Positions 36,001-47,935 of a stretch of DNA of 64,000 nt are shown here, piece after piece. The position numbers were made by a program, and so were the translations under genes. Position 1 is the stretch's first letter. Every line of letters begins with the position of its first letter. This stretch comes from Angiostrongylus vasorum. Lineage: Eukaryota; Nematoda; Chromadorea; Rhabditida; Metastrongylidae. The stretch spans positions 62,001 through 126,000 of the forward strand of contig JADANN010000163.1 in the NCBI GenBank assembly GCA_018806985.1, written 5' to 3'. The notes beneath the pieces were generated by a model, which made no database searches, was not told the DNA's origin, and saw only the letters and a program-made list of their open reading frames with translations.

Positions 36001-37150
36001 AATGTATCGAGCCAGTGCTTCTACCCTCTCAGACAAGTCTGGCATCAATTTGCTGACCCCAGAGGGATGGAAGATTTGGTGGGCATAGGGCGCGGGGAGC
36101 GATTCCATGTGTATTGCAGAGCGCCTCCGACCGCTGCGTTACACGCACCATAGTGCTCTTAACTTAATAAGTTATTTAAATGACTTGCAAAATTGTGTAT
36201 GGTATTCTCTAGTCCTACACTTTTCATACCATCCCTTCCGCATTCCCTCACTTTCTCGCCGTTCATGCATTTCTCGTCAGTGGCAGGTGCTTCCTGTCTT
36301 TCACATAATATTGTCACGAAATCATATGCCTCTAGTTGTCGCAATGTTATTAACTTTTATGAGTTTCTCGCAATTTCAGGTTTGCATCGACTTCTCTGTG
36401 AAACGTTCATATTTGCCAAAACTAGGAGATGCTGTTGCTGAAATGCGACGCTTGCTTGCAGGTGCTGTCGTCATCGTTCCACCGCATTATGGCCTCCCTC
36501 AAACACTTCAGCAGATTACATCACTTACTGCGAGGTTGGTGAATTCTTTGTTAGTTTCTCTTATTGATATCTAACCTCCTTCCTCATCTCTTCATCATTC
36601 TCATCGGATTTCAATAGTAGATACTTTAAATATTGAGTTACGACGACTTAAAACCTTGTGCATTCATAGTTGGTTCTACTTAAGGCTATTTCGTAAGACT
36701 GACACAGATTAGGTTTCTAGCATCTAGTTATGTTTACTTGTTCAGGATAAAAAGTCGAGAGGAGCTAGTACCGAAGCTAGCAGAGTACGGAAGAGGCACT
36801 TTGGTGGAGGTGGTAACATCATATGATGAGTTGGCAATTGGTATGGATGGTCGACTTCTAATTCCATGCAATGTGGATATTTTATTGCTGTGTGGTTTTC
36901 TCAAAGATTCCGCTGAAGCTTCTCGCTTGGCTCGCAAAACTATGCTTCAGCACATGGTTTGATTTAGGTTTTAGCGTTGTAGTATATAAAATTCATTTTT
37001 TAATAACTCAAAAGACGGACTTTCTATATACCTCAGCATAAGTGATCGATATATTTATTTATACGTTCTTATGATTTGATCTTGTTGAGCTGATGCGAGG
37101 TTGGTTTAACTTGTCGCCGTTGTTGTTGTTGTTGTTGTTGTTGTTGTCGT

Positions 37151-37229
<79 letters not shown>

Positions 37230-37755
37230 GGTCGATGACTGACTCGAGTCGCATTCGTAACATCACAGCGCTTAGGAAAGCGATATCACCACAATGTCAG
37301 CCATCGACCAACAACAACAATGACAACAGCAACAACAACAACAGCAGCAACAACAGCAACAACAACAGCAACAACGACAACTATAGCAACCTCGCACCAG
37401 CTCAACCAGACCAGTTCATAAGAATGTATGAGTAAGTGTAAATTTCATTTGCGCAATTCCTCCTTATTCTTTTATTTTTCTTCCTTCCGCATTTTTTTGA
37501 AAACTATACCTTATGTTGTTAAAGGCGGAGCTTGAGGTGAATCGGGCTGATTGTGAGTCTCACCTCAAGCTATCTTCATTGGAATGGGAGCTTGGAATGC
37601 GCCCAGAGCAGGTACTACAGTGCATTAATCGGCTACGGAGTCTAGACGACGAAGTACGAGAAAGCCTTCGAGGTTTGGGTGTAAAATTATCACACAATCC
37701 CAATGTGTACGTAATGAGTGATGGTAGGATATCTGTTCCGTTAAATTGGATATGA
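33041..37755 (+). CDS. TCAIM: TCAIM-family mitochondrial protein (DUF4460/DUF4461), ten exons
   Basis: The family is named after a mammalian mitochondrial protein, T-cell activation inhibitor; its role in nematodes is unknown to me. Exons: 33041-33166, 33937-34085, 34197-34334, 34410-34508, 34605-34668, 34741-34871, 35139-35217, 36380-36534, 36746-36956 and 37525-37755. Their phases all agree and give about 460 codons, close to the ~500 residues of human TCAIM. The DnaJ-like start reads [14 protein letters not shown] (human: [12 protein letters not shown]). Later matches include [12 protein letters not shown], the [17 protein letters not shown] segment and the C-terminal [18 protein letters not shown]. 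The ATG at 33041 directly follows a TTTCAG acceptor, so it may be a trans-spliced start or an upstream targeting exon may exist; frames near 32913-32990 look targeting-like but do not join in phase. Intron 3 may use a GC donor. Introns 1 and 7 hold SINEs, intron 9 a PLE pair. Confidence 0.85.
33493..33523. repeat. Perfect 11-bp hairpin in intron 1 of the TCAIM gene
   Basis: GATTCTCGAAG, a 9-base loop, then CTTCGAGAATC. It is short and lies near a second partial copy (AACTCGAAGTTTTGATT at 33539). No function is apparent. Confidence 0.7.
33617..33895 (+). repeat. SINE-like repeat A in TCAIM intron 1
   Basis: Head GTGTAGTGCAGTGGTCG (A-box-like), GGCGCCCTGCAGTAC, B-box-like GGATCGATCCCCC, then AAATTGGTACCAGACTCG, a CAATACATCGGTAGGTC block, and the tail GGGATTGATCAACTCC and GAGCTTTATCCTTTTT. 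It is one of the best conserved copies in the window and has the same strand as the host gene. Confidence 0.8.
35876..36151 (-). repeat. SINE-like repeat A in TCAIM intron 7
   Basis: In the minus direction: head TGTAACGCAGCGGTCGGAGG, the B-box-like GGAATCGCTCCCC, AAATTGATGCCAGACTTG, CTGGCTCGATACATTGGTAG, and tail GATTAATCAACGCC followed by ATCCTTTTTTTT. It lies antisense to the host gene. Confidence 0.8.
37005..37445. repeat. Inverted pair of PLE terminal repeats in TCAIM intron 9
   Basis: The minus copy (37005-37250) starts TAATAACTCAAAAGACGGAC, as does the repeat at 63010, and runs through GAGCTGATGCGAGGTTGG into an expanded (GTT)n tract. The plus copy (about 37268-37445) begins with a decayed hammerhead core (GCGCTTAGGAAAGCG... 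CACAATGTCAGC at 37268-37301), continues CATCGACCAACAAC into (CAA)n, and ends ACCTCGCACCAGCTCAACC. At 63.1-63.2 kb the same parts are joined as one unit. The two copies face each other and form a large hairpin. The long Gln frames across it are artefacts of the triplet repeat. Confidence 0.75.
37118..37382. repeat. (GTT)n and (CAA)n triplet tracts
   Basis: An imperfect GTT tract at about 37118-37230 (with GTC interruptions) and an imperfect CAA tract at about 37308-37382 (with CAG and GAC interruptions). Each sits where the PLE terminal repeat has only a few GTT or CAA units at 63.12-63.16 kb, so both tracts probably grew from that seed. Confidence 0.9.
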
Positions 37756-38476
37756 TGGATTCATACTAGTGTGTAAAGTAGTGCCGATAGATCTGAAAAC
37801 CTATTTCTGTCACAGTACCTATGACAAAAACATTATCCTGTATAGCTATATTTACTTAATTGTTTGTTAAGGTTCAGTACTTCTACTAACACTGACTTTA
37901 TCGCACTTTGTAGAAGCCACCAGGTTCTTTTCGCGACTACTCGTGCTATTATTGTAACAGCAGTGCCCTTTCAAATTGCCTTCGCACCACTAAGAATTTT
38001 CAATGTCACTTCATACTTGTCAGCATGTCAAATGAAGAATGACACATTTTTCGAATCAGTTTACTAGGTATATTATCCTCTAAGTTATATATTCTCTTAA
38101 ATGAACGGATCTACCTCGGAGTTACATTTTCAGTTTTCGCCAATTTCATATTCAGTCTACTAACGGTTCTAATGCATTTTATAATTCGTATATACATATG
38201 TACGTACATATGTATTTGTAAAAATTTATGTATGCATAGCCGAACTATGAGCCTTCCTGGTGTTCATTTATCTTTATGTGAATAAGAAAATGAGAGTTTT
38301 ATGACGTATATAATCAGTAATAAATATCACAATCTGAAGCTTTCATTCGTGAGCCAACGTCTAGTGAAGTGTTACTTAACAATGGCACCGATACGTTTCT
38401 TTCTGAGATCAATCGCAATGCAGATGGCGGTCTCCTCACCGTCATGATGAGGAAAAAAAAGTTGCGAGGAATTGTC
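37756..38476. other. Intergenic, between convergent genes
   Basis: AT-rich. It should hold the 3' ends of the TCAIM gene (+) and of the minus-strand receptor or its neighbour. Several AATAAA-like strings occur (for example near 38320) but I cannot assign one with confidence. Confidence 0.45.
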
Positions 38477-38967
38477 TCAACGGGTCTCTACTTTTGTTAG
38501 TAAAGAGTGCATATTTGCATTTTCCGGTCCGAAGGTGTCATATGTGTTACATTTTCTTAGCGTTTTCAGCTTCTCTTCTTCGAGTCTACGTTTTGTCGTT
38601 TCCAATTGCACGAGGCTCTCGAAGATTGTAAGAGGAACTAAATCCAAGTTTTGAAATACAGAATTAGCATTACCCACTCTCTTGCACTTGAAATTAGTTA
38701 CTTATGAAGGACATTGTAATCTCAATATAATGGGGAGACATACGTGAGCTCATCGTTAAAGTGATAAAACACTGGACGTAATTACTGTGAAAGAGTACTA
38801 CCATTAGCATCTCTGGAGGGTTTGATCGCTGCTCCACCATATCTAATGAGAGAGTCCGATTCTTTCACATCGCTAAGACTTTCTTCTGCAGATGCTAAAT
38901 GAACATCGGCAGTTTCTGGATCGTTCGGCTCAGCACATGATAATTTTGAATTGTGCCAGTCAGCTGC
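38477..38967 (-). CDS. Candidate 3' exons, possibly the receptor's C-terminal tail
   Basis: Exon 38802-38967 follows a TATTTAG acceptor and reads AADWHNSKLSCAEPNDPET and an acidic, Ser-rich run up to a GTAGTA donor. A second stretch (38477-38676) reads NLDLVPLTIFESLVQLETTK, a Glu/Lys-rich helix-like part, and ends at a stop. The first exon would join in frame to the receptor if that is spliced at 39853 (after TTSPK). The second exon fits the phase only with a weak GAGAG acceptor. They may instead be a separate small gene. Confidence 0.4.
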
Positions 38968-39636
38968 CTAAATATGCTTAGGTTTTTAAATGATTTTACA
39001 CAATGTTTAGGTCTTAACACATGAAAACATGCTGGTATGTTTTTTCGATAGCTTTAGTATTTAAGAACTAAAAAGTTTAACAGACAAATTCATAGAAGAG
39101 GTCTTGCTGTATACCCCAAATGCTCGTGCTGTTTTCCTAAGTAGCCACTTCAATTTTAAAATTTCTTGGGACTAGAGTTCCCAAGAAGTCCGAGATGAAT
39201 TTTATTTTTCAACACATTCGCGACAGCCGCAAACATCACCGACGCATTCGTGAACACAGTAGTGTCTCGTTGGACGGCATCCTGTTTGTTCAGTAGATTA
39301 GCCGTTTCAGAAAGCAGCTTCGATGGGAAGACTATATTTTTTGGGCTCCAGAAAATAAGAATTCCATCATGCCAGAGTATGAAAGCATATATCTTGTTGG
39401 AAAAGACTTCTAGATTCAAGCGATCTCTGTTTTAACCAATAATGTTTGCTATGAGATGGGATATATTTCACTAAGTTTAAATTGCTCCACATATGTGCTG
39501 AAATCGATTCATTTCTATTACTGTGCTGAACAACGGTTTGGCAAAAACGGTGCTACCAAGTAAAGTTTTTCTTGTGGTAGAAGGTCTTTCATTGCCAGGC
39601 CTCTGCTGTTGAAGGTGATAAACATTCTTAGCGTTT

Positions 39637-40911
39637 TCATTCCACCTTTTTCTTTCCTATTCTGACGTGCTTGACTATAAATGACACTATATGGGCCCTA
39701 CTCCTCGTGTACCGATGTTCTAGTAAGTGTAAAATCGATAGAAATGTCCTCTCCCGTAAGTAAATTCGTTTTTCAACAAGTTTTCGCTCACAACTAGCAG
39801 AATCGGAGTGACCCTGGCATATTCGTAATTGCAATTTTGAAACGAAATGAACCTTTGGACTCGTCGTGGGTTGATCTGAACTGTCCTTGTCTCTAGTAAT
39901 TGCTGACTGCGTCCGCTTTGCAAAGGACCGCAAATGTGACCGATTCGCATAGGCTTTTTTGAAACAGGGAAACTTCTGAAGAAATGTGATTCTATAGTCG
40001 GTTGAACAAGCGCAGAAGACATAGAACTGTGAAGCGTGGTTAGTAATCTCAAGAATATTCGCAACAGCACGGAATATTTGGTAGTCCAGCCTTTGTTTGA
40101 GTGTCTCGTCTATCAGCAGAAGATTGATAGCTGCCGGAATGTTGCAGAGCAGTGACATGAAAACAGTTCCACCCAACATGTACATTAAAGTGTCGTCCTT
40201 GTGTGTGCCTTGTTCTTTCCGTTTTGTCAACTTTTGGAACATTTTTTGCCGTTTTCGAAAAGCAATCATGATTTGAATGTTGAGCACAGACAGAATTATT
40301 ATTGGAAGAAATCGAAGAATAGTTTCTCGCGTCCATTTGTAGATCTGCCACTGGATTGTCCTATACACCTGGTGATCGTCAATTTTGTAGATAGTAGCAT
40401 TTACGTGATGGTCCCATTTCTCAACACTCTTGTACCTTGTGATGGCGTATGGTATGTATAGCAAGGCAGGAATAACGAAAGCAATGATAATGGCCTTTGA
40501 TGCACGTTGAGGTGAGTTCCATGCACGAAAGTGCAGAGGAAACACGATAGAAATGTAGCGTTCAAGCGAAAGTGCCACTACCACGTACACTCCAGCTCCA
40601 AGAGCCCAATTGATGAGTGTAAGCATGAAGTGACACTGGTAAATCTGATAAAGTCTGTATTGATTTATCGGTGCACCGTTCTTTGTGAGAATTTCGGTCG
40701 TCACGAACAATAGTACGAATACCATGCATAGCAAATCAGCAACAGCCAAGGCTCTTAGGTACATGTACGACACTGCTCGTAGTCGTCGACTCGCCAACAC
40801 AATTAAGTTCGTAATATTTCCTATAACTCCTATGGCGCATATGACTGGCAGTACGTAACAATAGGCGATGTTTGCCACAGTCGCCGCACCACTAGGCGAT
40901 GTTGAATTCAT
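39637..40911 (-). CDS. Rhodopsin-family seven-transmembrane receptor, peptide-receptor-like
   Basis: A plasma-membrane G-protein-coupled receptor, by its features probably for a neuropeptide. The ATG at 40911 opens MNSTSPSG with an N-glycosylation site (Asn2). TM1 carries GVIGNITNLIV; TM2 carries LRALAVADLLCM with the conserved Asp; a Cys (YQCHF) precedes TM3; the end of TM3 reads LSLERYISIVFPLHF (the DRY box as ERY). TM4-TM6 follow, and TM7 carries NHASQFYVFCACS, where NPxxY is replaced as in FMRFamide-type receptors. The whole core is one exon, unusual beside multi-exon neighbours. The last ~70 residues after TTSPK are basic and low in complexity; a splice at 39853 to exons at 38.8 kb would replace them. 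Ligand not identifiable. Confidence 0.8.
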   Translation of the reverse strand: MNSTSPSGAATVANIAYCYVLPVICAIGVIGNITNLIVLASRRLRAVSYMYLRALAVADLLCMVFVLLFVTTEILTKNGAPINQYRLYQIYQCHFMLTLINWALGAGVYVVVALSLERYISIVFPLHFRAWNSPQRASKAIIIAFVIPALLYIPYAITRYKSVEKWDHHVNATIYKIDDHQVYRTIQWQIYKWTRETILRFLPIIILSVLNIQIMIAFRKRQKMFQKLTKRKEQGTHKDDTLMYMLGGTVFMSLLCNIPAAINLLLIDETLKQRLDYQIFRAVANILEITNHASQFYVFCACSTDYRITFLQKFPCFKKAYANRSHLRSFAKRTQSAITRDKDSSDQPTTSPKVHFVSKLQLRICQGHSDSASCERKLVEKRIYLRERTFLSILHLLEHRYTRSRAHIVSFIVKHVRIGKKKVE

Positions 40912-42707
40912 CACTTCTGAACCGAACAACTTTCACCTGACTGTCGTGCTGTACACAAGTACATCATGAGATAGGATTAAAAGAAATAGCATGCTGAAAC
41001 ATGATGCATTTCATAAAGCGAACTACATGATTCACGTAGAACATATATAGTTAGAGATTAGTTTATGTTATAAAGCAAATGAATGGTCTACAGTATGTTT
41101 GCGACTAGTTAGTGAGTATGTGAGTGAAAGCGCGAATGTTGAGTGCTGAGTTGAATTCGGGAGCCTTGTTCCACCGGAAGGAAACCAGCCTACTGAGCTC
41201 GTTAAAGAGTCCCGCTAACATCAACTGCTTGCTGCTACAAATCAAACCCATCATACATGTGTTGTAAACTGATTTTCAATGAGGAAGTTGAGAAGAGAGG
41301 AAAAGTTTGCATCCGGTTTGAATAGAACATGAAAATAAGTAAAATACGAGATTTGTTATTGAAGTTCCATTGTTGACAAGTGGTATGAAGTAAAAGATCT
41401 CATTCTATTTACGAACACTGACGGATAGAAAACGTCTCAAGAGTATTTGAGCCGGACAATAATGTTTTCCTGTTAGCAATTTGATGCATTCTAAATGTCC
41501 CACAATAAATGGGAGTTTTTTGCATTTTTTCTAAATCGAACTTCTACTCGGAGCAAATATCTTTTGTCTAATCATTATAACTATGTAAGAATGATAATCG
41601 ATGTAGTCACGATATCGTGACCAATCTGAAAAGACAGGGCAGTTGAGAATGGGACTGAATGTGTGAAAGGTATGTATCCATTTCAAGAGACGGTGGAAAC
41701 GTGCTTGATGTGAGTCCAGCAATGGAATGGATTGCAGGGTCGTTTATAAAATATCATAAATGAGCCATGTGAGCCATGATTCGTGAGTGTGCTACGTTAT
41801 ATAGAGAGCGATTTTTCCTAGAGTGGAGCCAATAGTGAGCAGCTGAAAACAATACAACAACCGTCGCGAACGCATGATTTGTTCATCTGAATGTTCTATC
41901 TCACATTCACTAGATATTCGCGACTCCTGACGTGATAACGAATCAATGAAAAAAACAATGAAGAGATAGAAACACGACATCGTGACTCAATATATACTTT
42001 ACACCTGCGACTGAGAGCTAAGGCACGCAGTTTTTCTTTGACTACGCCTTGCCAAACATGAATAATTTACACGAGAGCATGTCTGGGATTATCTTCCTTC
42101 AAAATTCATCTTTCTTTTGCTGGCATTATTGCTAAAGGAAAAAGAGGGGAAAGGAGAGAGAAAATTGAGTGAAGGGCGAAGTGCTAATTAGCAAAAATGA
42201 TATGTGTGATCTGTTCTCAGATTAGGAAAACAGCGAGTAATTTGCTGCTTAAATCTCCGAAAAAGAATTTATCGATTTCCAGCGAAAGAGGATCTGTTGA
42301 GACGGTGAGGTGTTTGGCATTCTCTATGTTTCAGTTCGGTAAGTCCACAACAGTGATTTCAAGGTGAGATGTCAGTCTAAATGAACAAAAATGCTATAAT
42401 ATGTATGATGGTGAGGAAAGACGTGAAGTCGGACAACGCTCAAAATTCGTTTGACGCCGCTTTGTGTTAGCAGCAGCGGACCTTGGAATTTCCGAGCAGC
42501 CTCAAGGCCGTGTGAGTTGTTCACATCTGCGTGAAATGTCGGTAAAGGCTTGCCGTCATCACGTCAAGACGATTTCATGCAAAAATCCCATAGCATCACC
42601 AAATAAAACAACAGAACTGCATTTGAAATCAACGTGCATTTTTTGGAGTATACGGTACCCGTGAATAATCTGGAATCGACAAGAAAAAACTGTGTGGTGA
42701 TTCACTG
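40912..42707. other. No gene recognised, upstream of the receptor
   Basis: AT-rich DNA that should hold the promoter of the minus-strand receptor. The short minus frames at 41531-41722 and 41792-41980 show no motif or good splice context. Confidence 0.45.
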
Positions 42708-42885
<178 letters not shown>

Positions 42886-45090
42886 GTGTTTCTAAAAACT
42901 ATGTGCTTCAGAATCCAGAGGACCTAACAACGCCGTGCTGCTATTCAGGGAACTGGCCCCCTTTGGCTCAACGACGCACTCTGATCAAATGGACTAGCTC
43001 CTGGCTTAATTATTTGGCGAAAATTCACCTATTATCACTCGTAATTAATTGTAGACAATCAGATGCATTGAACATTTGTCTCCGATCATTATAGGAACCT
43101 CAGAATGAACCTGATTTTAGACCGAAAACTCTGATGATGAGGAAGACGAGAAAAAATTGATGATAGTGATCAACAGAATATCCAACGTGCCACCTGGAAT
43201 ATTTTCGGACTGCAGGTGTTCTGGCAGATCTTTATTAAAGCATGTTTGGAACAACATGAAATTACACGGGTCACTGTTAACACCGAAATTTCCACGAATC
43301 GCGTGAAAAGTTTTTCCCTACAAAGAGAGAGCAGCTCAGACAAAAACGAACGGAATAGAAAATGCTAAGACGTTCTTCTTATATTACTTGTTGTGAAAAA
43401 GGAAGGTTACGTTAAATGGCGCGCAGCACTTTGCCTCATTGCTTCTCCAAGTATAAGGAGGTCTTATTCCACCTACTGATTATTGATTAAATAAGTCGAT
43501 TACCAATTATTATGTGACGTTAGTTGAGTTCTATGCATAAGATGCCCCTAAAAAAAGCGCTCAGAGTTGGCGGTTGTTGTCGGATTTTCATGCAGTGATA
43601 CGGAAAAGGTAAACGCTTCTTCTAAAAATGTCACACACATGATAAAATTGCAGACAGACCTAGTAAATTCAGCTTCAGATTTCAATCCTCAGGACAAACG
43701 AGGAAAATATTTGAAGGAATTTCTCGTCATAAATAAAACGTGTTGCAATCCCACTTAAGAACATCAGAGAATGAAGCGGCCGACTTTCGTGTGAACATTC
43801 TTCGGCAATCCAAAGAATAATTTGGATTTAGTCTGGTATTTATGAAATCAAACATGAACAAACCGTCTATACCCGTCATCAAGCATTCGAAAATGTTCTA
43901 ATACTATCTGTAACCTTGTCATATAATCATTTACTGATGTCGATATGCTGTAATTACATTATTCATGATAAACGAAGTGATTAGTAGAGTCACGGATGTA
44001 ATAAGATCTTCGTCGCTACACATGCCTTCCTTCCTGCTCACTTTGTTGCCAATAAACAGATGCCGTATGGAAAACACATAATATACGAAACACGAGTGAG
44101 CGGATTTGTATGAAGAACTTCAGTGGTGAAAGAGTAAGTAAGCGAACGTCAGAACGATTCTGTGAATTTAGTGAGAGTGGCATTGGCTGCTAGACACTGA
44201 TTCGCTAAGGTGAGAACATAATTGGCATGTATAATCAGGCATGTAGAGTTTTCTTTATTCTCTTCTCACAAAGTTTCACAATTTTGTAGTTGAACTCCAG
44301 CTTTTATAGCGAAGATTAAAATCAGAATAAATAGCGTGACAGAGAGAAAAACGTGTGTTCAGCTCATGTGAATTCAGGGTATGATGACGACCAGCTATGT
44401 CCTTCGATACTTCCAGCATGTCTCGTTTCCAATAGATACTACAAACGGAGACGAAATCGTGTCCTCTTCAGCAAGTAAAAAGCTTGAAAAAGCTGCTGCT
44501 TTTTTTCCATGAAATCCAGATGTTTACTGCATTCTGACAAGAACGTTTCGTTGATTTCGTTGTAAAAGAAAAACAACATCAATACTGCAGTGCCTTACGG
44601 ATGAACAGGAACGGAATAAGTAAGTAATTAAATTTGCGGGGGAAGAATCTTTCATATCCAAAGCAGATATACACTTACGAAAAAATTCGTTGTCACGTGA
44701 ATGGCACTCCACCGAATTCTTTAAATCAAAGGAGATGAGAGGATAAGTGAATAAAGAGAAAAAGAGTTTCTCACGTCAACAATGATATGATGAAAACGAG
44801 TGGTACTTGGGTTTGTAGTCGACTTGCAATCAACACAAACAGTCAAATCTATGTCATGTCCAGGGAAATTACAGAATCGTTCTAGTGTTTTTCCTTCCCT
44901 CACGAGTGCTATTTGCCGTTTCTTTCACTAAACTGTGAGGACTGCAATAACGGTCGATACATCATCATCATGCGTTCAGTGAACAGTGCATCGAGAAGGA
45001 ACTAGTATTTGAGGCAGACAACGATTTCAAGAAATTAGTGTTTTCTTCTGATTAAAGACAACAGATAGTTGTTGCAATAATTGTATTATA
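42886..45090. other. No gene recognised
   Basis: Only short frames on both strands (for example 43567-43758), none with motifs or convincing borders. No repeat family of the window is seen here. Confidence 0.45.
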
Positions 45091-45490
45091 GCGGTTAACG
45101 TTTCGAAGGATTTTCTCTTCTTCAAAGTATGAAAAGGGTCACTATGACCTAAAAAATCTATATTGCTAAATGCTTCCATAACAGTAGCAGAAAAAAATTC
45201 GGAAAGCAAATTTCGATCTCATAGGGGAACAGCTTCTTATGAAAGTCACCGATTGAAATTTAGGATTCGAATTTTTTTCTGCTGGGATAATAAAAGTATA
45301 TGACTGAGTAGACTGCGTATCAATGTGACCATTTCCATGTACTGAAGATAGCAAAATCCACCAAATTGTTAAGCATTGTGAGATAAATATTGTGACAACA
45401 ACTTCGTGTCTGTTCATCAAGAAAACACTAAATTATTGATCAGTGCAGAGGTTGGTAGAAAGTCGGTCCTGGGAATTTCTACTTCAAGAG
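45091..45490. repeat. Decayed PLE terminal repeats in inverted order
   Basis: At 45091-45128 the minus strand reads CTTTGAAGAAGAGAAAATCC, then TTCGAAACGTTAACC, matching the hammerhead repeat with C3 changed and stem II disturbed. At 45380-45480 the plus strand reads CAACAACTTCGTGTC and later GCAGAGGTTGGTAGAAAGTC and GGTCCTGGGAA, the tail of the same repeat in the other orientation. The two parts thus belong to facing copies. Confidence 0.5.
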
Positions 45491-47790
45491 TACAATTGTT
45501 TCCATCGCAGCTGTTTCCTTAAGAATTCTTTGAGTTGAAGTTATTTCCTGAGAGGATATAAGCAGAGCACAAAATAAGATTCACAATCTACATTGATATT
45601 CATCACCGAAATGTCCTTAATTTTCCGTGCAAAAGAACATATCCTAAGCTGAAGTAGGTCTCTATGTTTCGATTAAGGTACGTGTGAGTAATCAAGTCCT
45701 ACTGAAAATCGAATCACCTAATTATGTGCACATTAAAAGAAAAATGACAGTAACAGGAGTACCATCATATAGCAAAATCTTCACACACATGTTGAGCGGA
45801 AGAGGACGTGCAATGAAAATCAGTCTGGAGCTGCGAATGGCCTAACCAGGAGGCGGTGAGCAAAGCGAAAATGCATAAAGTCGTTGGGAGTCGCGAGTGA
45901 GTCGGCATTATGGAGTTTGTCCTTCAGTATGCGAAATCTTTCGCGTTCATGTGAAATGCGTTTGACCATGAACAGAATGGCGATTGTCAGTGATGGTTGT
46001 GAGGACGACGACAAATGGATGCACTCTAGTATAATATGGCCTGAATCCGCATGAAACATTCCCAGCGACCTCTTCACCTATACAATCTGTAGCACGGGAC
46101 CAAACTACACGCAGACTTCGCGTCCTGTCCAATTCGGTGCCACACGGTTGTACCTTAAGCTAGTGCCGATAAACGCACATGAATTTCTAGTATCAGAATC
46201 TCCTTCAAATGAACGATGACCAGATCTTTTCCAACACCTCGGAACGAAACTAAGCATTCTATAAGCTCAATGTCGTGCTTTCTACGCATTCCTTCCCTTG
46301 TTTATTTTCAAGCATAAATGCTGTTTAAATCCTTGTTGCCAACATTAGTGTGCTTTCTTATCACGCTTATACTATGGATATGTCATGTTATAGAAATCCT
46401 CGTAAGAAGAGACAACTTTTTTCCCAGCTAGAACCGAAAAAGTGGATGATACGTTATGCAAGAAATATGAGCTCGCATAACTGGTATGACGAAAAATTGC
46501 CAAAATGTTGATGAGAGCTAATTGACATCTTGAGATGTGATTGCTTGGATATTTTTGACAACGTTGTTTTTTTCTCTGCGGGATGACAATATATTCTTGT
46601 AAAAATATCTTGAAAATACCCATGGCTTTTCTTTTGATCATTCTAACATGGAAATAAAGAGTTCCAATGTTAAAATCAAGCACGGTTTCGCATGAAATCC
46701 TTAAGTGAGAGTTTTTCAAGCGTTTTAAATTTGTGATTTTTAAAACACGGAGAGCTTTGACAATATCCACTTCTACGGCGATGGTACGGCTAAACTCATT
46801 TGTGTCACGATCGCCTGGAGCTGGATGAAAGTGAGGCTACACGGCCCATGACCCACAGAGTGTATTACAGCTTCATTAAGTAGTAAAAAAAATCAAATAA
46901 TAATTGCAGAACTTACGGGAGGGTAAAAATCACTTCACGCTTCATCAAAGTTCAAGTTCCATCAATAAACCTATGACTTGCTAGTAAAACTAGTACCTGA
47001 ATATCAATAGGAAACCACGTTGCTTTTCAACTACAAATGAATGAACGATTTAAGAAAAAATTTTCAAGGGGTTTTATTTATTTCGGCGTGTACGACCCTG
47101 TTGCCATTCATTTTTTTGCGTTACACTTGGTTTTGTTACTTATCGAACACTTGGATATGATGCGACTGATCCATACCTCGATCCAAACCGTGAGATTACG
47201 ATGAAAATGAACGAAATAGTCTTACCCTAGAACAAAGCCTTAAAAGTAACAACCGAGCGTCACGTGTTTCGAAAACGATCACAGTAGGCGCTACTTTATT
47301 GACAAACAATGTACGACGGTTAGTTTCGTTTCCCTTCAACAAACACCACACGTATATTACATTTTTCTAGTTTTCTAGCCATCTAGTTTCTCCATCGTTT
47401 GTCCCTTTAGATTCTACACTGGACCAGTGAAGCAAATAATCTTTACTCATCATGTTTTCAGTTCGATGCATCTGGTCAGACCGCAGTACTTTTTCCGTAC
47501 ACGTCATTTATTTGTCGCCTGCGATATTCACGGTGGAATTCTACCATGTAGTTGCAAAGAAAAACCTTTGAAAACACGATCAGATGTTGTCGAAAGAAAG
47601 AAATTCACCAGAATAAGAGTCTTGTGATGCAATAATGTTAGATGTTCTAACAAAAATGTTAGAATATCCTAACAAACGACATTGTATGCAATTGAAATTC
47701 GGATTCGTAATTATTCGTAAACTAACAACACTCAAACGAATAACACAATTAGTACGCAAACAAACGACGAAGTTCAACAATAACGCCAAC
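45491..47790. other. No gene recognised
   Basis: AT-rich. Minus frames at 45820-46132 and 46372-46770 are long for chance but show no domain, signal peptide or exon borders that I trust. Confidence 0.4.
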
Positions 47791-47935
47791 AGCGTATGTA
47801 TATGTGTGTATGTGTGTATGTATGTATGTATGTATGTATGTATGTATGTATGTATGTATGTATGTATGTATGTATGTATGTATGTATGTATGTATGTATG
47901 TATGTATGTATGTATGTATGTATGTGTGTGTGTTT
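47791..47935. repeat. (TATG)n microsatellite
   Basis: A tetranucleotide run of about 130 bases with TGTG variants at both ends. The Met-Tyr-Val-Cys frames are artefacts. Confidence 0.97.

Noticed and set aside
37069..37266. Poly-glutamine protein on the minus strand
   Set aside because: The Gln run is a reading of the (GTT)n tract inside a PLE terminal repeat; flanking residues match repeat sequence and no start or splice context supports it.
47791..47935. CRISPR-like array from regular spacing
   Set aside because: It is a plain tetranucleotide microsatellite with no spacers, in an animal genome.
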